Part shown: in pieces, positions 57,175-64,000 of the stretch
How positions within the stretch are numbered: position 1 is the first letter of the stretch
Layout of the letters: every line of letters starts with the position of its first letter
Assembly (NCBI RefSeq): GCF_900107845.1
Contig: NZ_FNRM01000001.1
Span: 103,747-167,746 of the forward strand
Direction: 5' to 3'
Length of the DNA: 64,000 nt
DNA from: Alkalimonas amylolytica
Lineage (GTDB): Bacteria; Pseudomonadota; Gammaproteobacteria; Enterobacterales; Alteromonadaceae
Made by a program: the position numbers and the translations under genes
Notes under the pieces: generated by a model
The model's database searches: none
Told to the model about the DNA's origin: nothing
The model's input: the letters and a program-made list of their open reading frames with translations, nothing else

Positions 57175-58577
57175 GGACTGTGATTACCCCGCCCCGGTTG
57201 ACTCGAGCGAATCTCCTGCCACACCTGTTGCATCGATTTAATAAAAGGAGTCTCAGCTCTCAGGGCTGCAGGGATATCAGCCCGGATTGCTCTGGCCTGC
57301 TCAGCCGTTGGGTAAGCAGCAAGCACGACCACCCACTGTGACTGGCCATTGTGCTGTCGCTGATAAATCAACACAGTTAGATCCGGGTAAGACTGACGCA
57401 CTGCCTTAGCAGCATTTAGATTTGCAAAGGCACCGAGCTGCAAGACATAGTGGTTTTCATCCATCGCTAATAGCGTGGCTTCATCATGCGGCCAAGCATT
57501 AGGATCCAGTGAAGTGGTATCGGCTATAGTCGCAACGTCTTCTGCGTGCTCCGTGATAGCAGTCTGCCCGGCCATCGCAGATTGTTCAGCACTGGCAAGA
57601 TGCTCAGTAGTCTCTGGCTGCATGGCAGGCTCTGCTGAAGCTATTTCCAGCACTGGCTCATCCAGCAGCTCTTGCTCGACGGCTGCTATTGATTCGGTTC
57701 GATGCAACTCTTCAACATCAGTCACCAAGGTATCGTCGGCGCGAGTTTCATCAGGAAGCCTATTGTCAGCATGCGTTTGACCGGGTTCAGCTTCAGACAC
57801 CACTACATCGGCGGGGTTCCACGCTTGTACCACTGGTCTGGGCTGATTATCAGCCAGTAATAACTCGGGTTCTGATGGCTGAGACAGCCACCAAAATAAC
57901 AGAATAGCCACAACCCCCAGCACAGTCAGCACCAGGGATGCTGTTCGGTACTTTTGAGCCAGCATAGCAACCGGCTTGCTGTCGCTTCGATCCGGCACAA
58001 TCTCGGGCTCTAGCAAACGGTGTAAATTGCCTGCAGCAGCTTGCAAGCGCTCAGCGGCCGTGCGCGTTTGCAACATCTGTACTGGCAGCAACTGCTCTGC
58101 TTCAGCTTCAGTTATCGGTGAAATCGCTAGGTTAAGATCAGCCTCAGTTAATACATCAGGGCCTGTGGTGATAATATGAATAGGGTGGGCGCGCAACAGC
58201 GATAAACAGCCTAACGGCAAACTACCCTGACTATCTAAGATCCAGACCAATGGCTGGGGTTGTGGCTGCTCCAGCAACTCCATCAGGTTTGCTTCAAACT
58301 CACTTAAGCCAAACCATTGTTGCAGAAGATGTTTCTGACACTGTGTAGTCGTCATATCTGGCTGGGCAGAAAAATAAGCCAGATTCATTGCATCCGATAA
58401 TAACTCTGCAAGCACCAGACTAAGTGTTGTTTTACCTGAGCCGGTACCCCCTATCAGATGGATATGTTGAAACCCATTGAACTCAATTTGAAATAATACC
58501 CGTTCCAGCAGCTCGCACTGCGATGGCAGTAAAGTAGCGTGAGCTTGGAGCTTAGCAGCTAGGGGTGATAGCGACAT
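57171..58577 (-). CDS. damX: DamX-like division protein (AAA ATPase and SPOR)
   Basis: 468 residues. An N-terminal AAA-type ATPase domain with Walker A GGTGSGKTTLS (about 43-53), a membrane helix (about 214-232, VLTVLGVVAILLFWWLS), a long acidic, Ala/Glu/Thr-rich periplasmic linker, and a C-terminal SPOR domain (about 383-455, HYVLQLGAFANLNAAKAV) that binds denuded septal peptidoglycan. It belongs at the division site. It abuts aroB with no gap. Confidence 0.94.
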   Translation of the reverse strand: MSLSPLAAKLQAHATLLPSQCELLERVLFQIEFNGFQHIHLIGGTGSGKTTLSLVLAELLSDAMNLAYFSAQPDMTTTQCQKHLLQQWFGLSEFEANLMELLEQPQPQPLVWILDSQGSLPLGCLSLLRAHPIHIITTGPDVLTEADLNLAISPITEAEAEQLLPVQMLQTRTAAERLQAAAGNLHRLLEPEIVPDRSDSKPVAMLAQKYRTASLVLTVLGVVAILLFWWLSQPSEPELLLADNQPRPVVQAWNPADVVVSEAEPGQTHADNRLPDETRADDTLVTDVEELHRTESIAAVEQELLDEPVLEIASAEPAMQPETTEHLASAEQSAMAGQTAITEHAEDVATIADTTSLDPNAWPHDEATLLAMDENHYVLQLGAFANLNAAKAVRQSYPDLTVLIYQRQHNGQSQWVVVLAAYPTAEQARAIRADIPAALRAETPFIKSMQQVWQEIRSSQPGRGNHSP

Positions 58578-59639
58578 TCAGGAAAAAACACTCAGCAATT
58601 CAACTTCATCAACATCAGCAATGATTTCACTATAGCCAAACGAAGTTGGCAATACAAATCGCATCTTGCCAGCCCGGACTTTTTTATCCGTTTTCATATA
58701 GGGTAAAAAGTCCTGTATCGACATGCCTTCAGGTTTTGCCACTGGCAGGGAAAAGCGTGTTAGCAACCTTTGAATGCGATTCAGCTCGGCTGCCGATAAC
58801 CAACCACGACTATGCGCTAATTGCCCAGCCATCACCATACCGACCGCAACTGCCTCACCATGAAGCCAGCTACCATAACCAAGCCAAGCCTCAATCGCAT
58901 GTCCAAAGGTATGACCCAGATTCAACAAGGCACGTCTACCCTGCTCCGTTTCATCTGCGGCTACGATATCTGCTTTCATCTGACAACAGTGTGCAATCAT
59001 TTCGCCCAGTACCGTTGGCTCCAATCGCTCAATGGCTTCAGCTTGTTGCTCTAAATAATCGAAAAAATCAGGATCCGCTATCAAGGCATACTTAACAACT
59101 TCCGCCATGCCTGCAGCAAACTCTTTCGCTGGCAGTGAGGACAGCACATCGGTATCAATCAATACCTGTTGTGGCTGTTTAAAAGCCCCGATCATATTCT
59201 TACCAAGAGGGTGATTCACCGCTGTTTTTCCACCGACGGAAGAATCGACCTGAGACAGCAAAGTCGTTGGGATCTGTATGAAGTCGACACCACGCTGATA
59301 GGTGGCGGCAACAAAGCCGGTGATATCCCCGACAACACCACCACCAAGTGCCACCAGCAGACCATCGCGCGCAAAGCGATTTTCAAGCAAAAATGTCTGA
59401 ATATGACCAAACTGCTCCAGAGTTTTGTACGCTTCTCCGTCCGGCAACAAAAAATGCAGTACCTGACTGTTCGCAAACAAACGGCTGGCAGCCTCGAGAT
59501 AAAGGGGGGCCACAGTCTCGTTGCTGATGATGATAACCTGAGGGTAGTGTTTTAACAGCAAGTCAGTCTGCTGCAGTAAGGCTGGACCTATATCGATAGG
59601 GTAGCTGCGTTCACCCAGTTCAACCTGAACACGATGCAT
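58578..59639 (-). CDS. aroB: 3-dehydroquinate synthase
   Basis: Second step of the shikimate pathway, NAD-dependent. 353 residues: GGGVVGDITGFVAATYQRG, PTTLLSQVDSSVGGKTAVN and NLGHTFGHAIEAW (zinc ligands) are characteristic. 37 bases after aroK, directly before damX. Confidence 0.98.
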   Translation of the reverse strand: MHRVQVELGERSYPIDIGPALLQQTDLLLKHYPQVIIISNETVAPLYLEAASRLFANSQVLHFLLPDGEAYKTLEQFGHIQTFLLENRFARDGLLVALGGGVVGDITGFVAATYQRGVDFIQIPTTLLSQVDSSVGGKTAVNHPLGKNMIGAFKQPQQVLIDTDVLSSLPAKEFAAGMAEVVKYALIADPDFFDYLEQQAEAIERLEPTVLGEMIAHCCQMKADIVAADETEQGRRALLNLGHTFGHAIEAWLGYGSWLHGEAVAVGMVMAGQLAHSRGWLSAAELNRIQRLLTRFSLPVAKPEGMSIQDFLPYMKTDKKVRAGKMRFVLPTSFGYSEIIADVDEVELLSVFS

Positions 59640-59676
59640 AAGCAGCCCCCTTTAACTGAAAGATAGTAAAACGAAA

Positions 59677-60195
59677 TCAGAAACCCAGCTGCTCTACAAT
59701 TTGGCTGGCTACGGCGCGAGCACTTTGCTCATCCGTCCGCACGGTCAGGTCGGCAATTTCTTCATACAATGGATTACGCTCTGCTGCCAGTCGCGTCAGT
59801 ACCTCTTCGGAATCCTCTTCTGTTTGCAGCAAGGGTCGACGCTTATCGCGTTGAGTACGGGCAACCTGCTTTTCAATTGGAGTTTCCAGATACACCACAA
59901 TACCACGTGCGGACAGCCGATTTCGGGTTTCTTTGCTGGTAACAGAGCCACCGCCCGTTGCCAGAACAATGCCCTGCATTTCCGTCAAGTCTTGAATGAC
60001 ATTCTCTTCACGAACCCGAAAACCAGCTTCACCTTCTAAATCGAACACCCAGGCGATATCAGCACCGGTTCTGCGTTCAATTTCCTGATCCGAGTCATAG
60101 AAATCAAGATGCAGCATGTCTGCCAAATGACGGCCAATTGTGCTTTTACCAGCACCCATAGGACCTACAAGGAAAATATTACGTTTTTCTGCCAT
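59677..60195 (-). CDS. aroK: Shikimate kinase I
   Basis: Phosphorylates shikimate at the 3-OH. 172 residues with Walker [13 protein letters not shown] (about 11-22), the DSDQEIE shikimate/metal-binding segment, and LATGGGSV. First gene of the aroK-aroB-damX-dam run, separated from pilQ by a 205-base gap containing a strong hairpin. Confidence 0.98.
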   Translation of the reverse strand: MAEKRNIFLVGPMGAGKSTIGRHLADMLHLDFYDSDQEIERRTGADIAWVFDLEGEAGFRVREENVIQDLTEMQGIVLATGGGSVTSKETRNRLSARGIVVYLETPIEKQVARTQRDKRRPLLQTEEDSEEVLTRLAAERNPLYEEIADLTVRTDEQSARAVASQIVEQLGF

Positions 60196-60343
60196 ATGTC
60201 GTCGTGCTAATTCATTGTCTTGGTGAACTTAAAGTCAGGAACAAAGGCTCCCACGAAGATTTGAAGCGCTGAATTATGTCAGCAATGGCGTTCGCTTGGC
60301 AAGCTTATTTCAAAAATATTAGCCGGTTTGCTGACCGCTCAGC

Positions 60344-60371
60344 AAGCAGGCCGGACATTGCCGGCCTGCTT
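60344..60371. terminator. GC-rich hairpin between pilQ and aroK
   Basis: Perfect 11-bp stem AAGCAGGCCGG / CCGGCCTGCTT with a six-base loop, about 30 bases past the pilQ stop. There is no T run on either strand, so it may stabilise mRNA or stop polymerase only weakly. The rest of the 205-base gap shows nothing distinct. Confidence 0.45.
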
Positions 60372-60400
60372 GGTTCACTGAGTGCTAAAAAGCAGCTCAC

Positions 60401-62458
60401 TTACAAGCCATCGGTTAAGATCCTTGGCGTTACAAAAATCAACAGCTCAGTCTTTTCATTGAATTCGCTGGTATTCTTGAATAAGCGCCCAACATAAGGG
60501 ATATCACCAAACAACGGAACTTTGGAAACTGCCGAAATTGCCTGTTGCTGGTAAATACCACCGAGCACTATGGTTTCACCATTATCGACCAACACCTGGG
60601 TTTGAATACGTTGGGTATCAATGGCAGTGGCTGGGCCTGTTGGCGTTTGGACCGTATCACCCCGCGTATCCTGAGTAATAATTAAATCAAGAATAATGCG
60701 GTTGTCAGGGGTAATCTGCGGCGTAACTTCCAAACTTAACACTGCTTTTTTGAAGGTCACAGTAGTAGCACCACTGGATGCAGCTTGCACATAAGGGATT
60801 TCAGTACCTTGCTCGATGCGAGCCATTTTCTGGTTGGATGTAGTGATCCGTGGGCTGGCAATGATTTCGGCTTTATTTTCTTGCTCCAGAGCCGACAACT
60901 CTAAATCAAGGATAGTACCATCCGATAACCTGGCGACATGAAAGGCGATATTACCGGCTGGATTAGTGACCGGCAAATTGACATTCCAGCGCTGATCCAG
61001 GCTAGGAATTACCCCGCCCGCTATCGTATTGGCACCGGCAGCAGTACCTGAAGTACCCTTGGTGCGCTGCTGATCAGAGAATCCCCAGCGAATACCGAGA
61101 TCTTCCTGCACATTGTCTTTGACGGTAACCATCCGCGACTCAATCAACACCTGCCGAACAGGAATATCCAGGCGCTCTACCAAACGACGGGCATTTTCAA
61201 TTGAGCGACTGGTATCACGGATCAAAATGGTATTGGTTCGATCATCCACTGTGACAGCGCCACGCTCAGATAACAAGCTGGTATCCTGATTACGCAGCAG
61301 TGTGGCTATATCAGCAGCTTTGGCATAGTTGATGACCAGGAAATCAGAATACAGTGGCTCCAGATTTTCAACATCCAGCCTTGCTTGCAGTTCACGGGCC
61401 TCCCGGCTAGCCAGTTCATCAGTCGGTGCAACCATTAAGATATTACCATCCATGCGCTTATCCAACCCACGAACCCGCAATACGATATCCAGCGCCTGAT
61501 CCCAAGGCACGCCATCCAGACGTAAAGTGACATTACCAGTTACCGAGTCGCTGGTAACCAGATTAAAGCCATTGTAATCAGCAATAATCTGCAATACGGT
61601 CCGAACCGGAATATCCTGGAAGTTAAGAGAAATGGCCTGCCCCTGATACTCACGCCCGCCTAAAATACTGCGTTGCGTGGTATCCCGCTGCACGGTCAGA
61701 GTAAAAATATTGTCGACTTGCTGGTAGCTGTGCGTGAAGGCTTCCGTTGGTTCAATCACCAGTCGGCTGATACCATCCTGATGAAAGGTTTCAATCTGCC
61801 GAACAATGGTACCGAAATCCATCACGTCTAAAATATACAACATGTCATCTGGAATGCTGGTGTTATGAAAGTCCAGATGCAATTTACCGGCGCGCTCAGT
61901 CACATTCACAGCCGCGGCATTATTCCGCAGGAACACCAAAACACGCCCTTCACCACGCTCACCACGACGAAAATCGATGGCTTGGATGGCATTGAGTGCC
62001 CGCGGTTTAATTTGGTTGTTGTACGTTGGTATCGACTCAGTCTGGCTATCCTGTAAATGCAGGAAAAAGCTGTTGCCATCCTGTCGTGTCTGGTAGGGGT
62101 TTAACCGTTCCAGGTAGACCACGATCCGGGCACTTTGCTCTTCACTGAAGGTATTTATTACCTTGATACCGGCTCGGCCTACATCGATTTGTGCCAGCGC
62201 TTCATCCACACCTATATTGCTGAACAACAGCTCAATACGGGCCGGTTGGGTGAACACCTGTACATCCGGAGACTGGCCAAACGATCGATCGAACACAAAT
62301 TCAAGCTCAGTCTCACCGCTCATTAATGGGCTGTAACGCACATCATGCAACAATGGCCTGGCCGTTGCCGGCAAGCTCAGCAACACCATTAATACCATAG
62401 CCTTGTAGATGGCGTATTTTACATGGCTTCTCATTGTTTTAGTCATCTTATCCATCAT
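60401..62458 (-). CDS. pilQ: Type IV pilus outer-membrane secretin PilQ
   Basis: Forms the outer-membrane pore for type IV pili. 685 residues: a signal peptide (LMVLLSLPATA), an AMIN domain (about 35-140), secretin N-domains (about 270-400), and the secretin domain (VPLFGDIPYVGRLFKN, followed by the C-terminal TELLIFVTPRIL). Several Met codons precede the signal peptide; the first is used here. Last gene of pilM-N-O-P-Q; assembly would depend on the PilW lipoprotein encoded elsewhere in the window. Confidence 0.97.
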   Translation of the reverse strand: MMDKMTKTMRSHVKYAIYKAMVLMVLLSLPATARPLLHDVRYSPLMSGETELEFVFDRSFGQSPDVQVFTQPARIELLFSNIGVDEALAQIDVGRAGIKVINTFSEEQSARIVVYLERLNPYQTRQDGNSFFLHLQDSQTESIPTYNNQIKPRALNAIQAIDFRRGERGEGRVLVFLRNNAAAVNVTERAGKLHLDFHNTSIPDDMLYILDVMDFGTIVRQIETFHQDGISRLVIEPTEAFTHSYQQVDNIFTLTVQRDTTQRSILGGREYQGQAISLNFQDIPVRTVLQIIADYNGFNLVTSDSVTGNVTLRLDGVPWDQALDIVLRVRGLDKRMDGNILMVAPTDELASREARELQARLDVENLEPLYSDFLVINYAKAADIATLLRNQDTSLLSERGAVTVDDRTNTILIRDTSRSIENARRLVERLDIPVRQVLIESRMVTVKDNVQEDLGIRWGFSDQQRTKGTSGTAAGANTIAGGVIPSLDQRWNVNLPVTNPAGNIAFHVARLSDGTILDLELSALEQENKAEIIASPRITTSNQKMARIEQGTEIPYVQAASSGATTVTFKKAVLSLEVTPQITPDNRIILDLIITQDTRGDTVQTPTGPATAIDTQRIQTQVLVDNGETIVLGGIYQQQAISAVSKVPLFGDIPYVGRLFKNTSEFNEKTELLIFVTPRILTDGL

Positions 62459-62472
62459 GCATTACACACCTG

Positions 62473-62994
62473 TTAATTAGCAGATCCAGCCATCTGCAAC
62501 GTTGTTGTTCTTTCCTGCCAACAGCCTGCTCCATCAGGGATTAGCTCAAGCAATTCAATGTGCGTTGGAGTAACTGCCAGCACCCGGCCATGATACAAAC
62601 CAAGATAGTTACCCGTTGTCACCCGATGCAATGTTTGATCCCCTGCCTGGATCAAAGCCCATAACTGGCTCCTGTCCCCCAGAGTACCACTCATGATCAG
62701 ATTATCTAACGCAAAACTTTCCAATGGCTCTCTACGCCGATTTGGATCGGGGTGCGGACAATCACGTTGCTGCACAAAACGCTCCTGAATGACCTCGCGC
62801 CGCGGCAGCGCAAACGGACTTCTTGCCTGCGCACCTTGATAAGCGATGTGTTGAAACTCTTTCATTTCAGGTAAAGGTTCAATTCGGGTACGCGTATTGG
62901 CTTTCACTTCAGCCTCAAACTGATGAATATCCGACATATCATCAAAACAGGCTGTTAAAAGTAGTACCATTGAAACCAACCACAACCACCTCAT
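62473..62994 (-). CDS. pilP: Type IV pilus lipoprotein PilP
   Basis: 173 residues with a lipobox (LLLTAC). The C-terminal beta domain (SFALDNLIMSGTLGDRSQLWALIQAGDQTLHRVTTGNYLG) connects the PilN/O inner-membrane subcomplex to PilQ. Its start overlaps pilO by 4 bases. Confidence 0.96.
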   Translation of the reverse strand: MRWLWLVSMVLLLTACFDDMSDIHQFEAEVKANTRTRIEPLPEMKEFQHIAYQGAQARSPFALPRREVIQERFVQQRDCPHPDPNRRREPLESFALDNLIMSGTLGDRSQLWALIQAGDQTLHRVTTGNYLGLYHGRVLAVTPTHIELLELIPDGAGCWQERTTTLQMAGSAN

Positions 62995-63596
62995 TGGTCA
63001 GCCTCCTTGTAACGATAGGTTTTCGCCACCACATTAAAACGCAGCTTGCCATCCTGCTCTGCAGCAATATTAAAATCGTGCAGACTAACGATACGCGGTA
63101 AGCGAGCAACTTCACTGACAAAGTTACCAAACTGATGGTAGTCACCTATCACATCAATACGTATCGGCAACTCGGTATAAAACTCTTTCTCAATCTCCGG
63201 CATCCAGTTAATACGAACAAAGTTCAGTCCACTGGTGGTGCCAACATAAGTAATGTCATCCAATAGACCGGGGGTTTCATGCGTGGCCGGCAACTGTTTT
63301 AACAAGAAAGAAAAGGTTTGCTCCATCTCGGCCATTTGCTGTTTATAAGGCTCCAGATTCACGGCCGATGCATACTTGGTACGGTACTCCTGGCGCAGCT
63401 GCGTTTCCTGACGCTGAGCTGCATTTAAACCATCAATCTTGCTGCTAACAAGCAAGTAATAACTCAGCGCGGCAACCGCTATAGCCACCATGGCAGCAAA
63501 GATGACCTTCACCACTGCGGGCCAGCTGCCAATGTTGTCCAGCGTCAGCTCATTGAAATCAATGTTGGAGAAGTCAATATTAAAATCAAGCTTCAT
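62991..63596 (-). CDS. pilO: Type IV pilus alignment protein PilO
   Basis: 201 residues: short cytoplasmic N-terminus, one membrane helix (about 28-50), a coiled coil (about 52-100) and a periplasmic ferredoxin-like domain (about 105-200). It pairs with PilN. Both ends overlap neighbours by 4 bases. Confidence 0.95.
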   Translation of the reverse strand: MKLDFNIDFSNIDFNELTLDNIGSWPAVVKVIFAAMVAIAVAALSYYLLVSSKIDGLNAAQRQETQLRQEYRTKYASAVNLEPYKQQMAEMEQTFSFLLKQLPATHETPGLLDDITYVGTTSGLNFVRINWMPEIEKEFYTELPIRIDVIGDYHQFGNFVSEVARLPRIVSLHDFNIAAEQDGKLRFNVVAKTYRYKEADQ

Positions 63597-64000
63597 GGCA
63601 TCTCCCCTTGCAGTACTTCAAAACCTTGCACCCGGACATGCATTTTGAAATCACTTAACAGCTGATTACTGCGACCCGTTTCAATAAATTCCAGCAAAGG
63701 GTCCGACAGCAGCTCGGAGTCTTCCACCAGACGAATCATATTGGCCAAGCGATTATTGGATTCACTTCGGCCATTGATAAGGATGGCGTTGCCCTTTTTC
63801 TCCAGGCTGGTCAAATAGACGCCACTTGGCACCACTCGCACCACTTCGTCCATGATCTGAGTTCCCAAATTACGACTGCCCTGCAACTGGCTGATCAATG
63901 CCATCCGCTGCTGCAGACTATTCTTGGTCTCATTCAAATCACGAATTTCAGCTATTTGCCGGTTTAGTTTAGCAATCTCAGCTTGCAAATACTGATTGCG
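63593..64000 (-). CDS. pilN: Type IV pilus assembly protein PilN, partial
   Basis: The C-terminal 135 residues. The frame continues without a stop to the window edge (RNQYLQAEIAKLNRQ...), so the real start is outside. A coiled coil then a periplasmic domain (VVPSGVYLTSLEKKGNAILINGRSESNNRLANMIRLVE) match PilN. It forms heterodimers with PilO. Confidence 0.94.
   Translation of the reverse strand, partial: RNQYLQAEIAKLNRQIAEIRDLNETKNSLQQRMALISQLQGSRNLGTQIMDEVVRVVPSGVYLTSLEKKGNAILINGRSESNNRLANMIRLVEDSELLSDPLLEFIETGRSNQLLSDFKMHVRVQGFEVLQGEMP

Overview
The window is ordinary chromosomal DNA of a Gram-negative gammaproteobacterium. Gene order (xseA; ndk-rlmN-pilW-rodZ-ispG-hisS-yfgM-bamB-der; iscRSUA-hscBA-fdx; aroK-aroB-damX-dam; rpe/trpS; pilN-O-P-Q) and the accessory genes (arginine succinyltransferase pathway, ExeM-like nuclease, PrkB, TorF-type porin, GGDEF/PAS signalling) point to the Alteromonadales/Chromatiaceae group around Rheinheimera, Arsukibacterium and Alishewanella. 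That placement is inferred from gene content, not from a search. I see no rRNA, tRNA, CRISPR array, insertion sequence or prophage. No gap between genes exceeds 300 bases.

Layout. 1-8.4 kb: xseA, facing a two-gene operon of exported amidohydrolase-like proteins (one lacks its metal ligands) and a two-gene RND efflux operon. 8.4-18.7 kb: a housekeeping run on the minus strand from ndk to der, ending in a clear terminator. 18.8-21.9 kb: a duplicated cassette, each unit a porin plus a small PstS-like periplasmic protein, lying where fdx and ndk usually adjoin. 22-27.4 kb: the complete isc iron-sulfur operon with tandem IscR sites upstream of iscR. 27.4-34.8 kb: trmJ, an exported methyltransferase with purD, a lipoprotein-type ExeM nuclease, a MAPEG protein, a Kv-like potassium channel and prkB. 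34.8-37 kb: an isolated AT-rich-leadered lipoprotein gene of unknown function. 37-44.9 kb: speD, an OsmC-family gene, a DUF3802-like gene, astD-astA-astC, an HDOD gene and pabA.

45-52.4 kb: a four-gene signalling operon on the minus strand: a membrane sensor kinase interrupted by a one-base frameshift in a G6 run, a lone receiver, a GAF/five-PAS histidine kinase, and an Hpt-REC-REC-GGDEF diguanylate cyclase. 52.4-55 kb: two overlapping crcB fluoride-channel genes, trpS and rpe (gph is absent between them). 55.1-56.3 kb: a TorF-family porin and two small membrane-protein genes on the plus strand, splitting dam from rpe. 56.3-64 kb: dam, damX, aroB, aroK, then pilQ, pilP, pilO and the 3' end of pilN, which runs off the window.

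Most of the sequence is conserved core. The points most worth following up are the duplicated porin/PstS-like cassette, the metal-ligand-less amidohydrolase partner, the PilW-LysM fusion, the frameshifted kinase and its signalling cluster, the tandem crcB pair, and the unknown lipoprotein with its C-terminal GRGCN...CEGG module.
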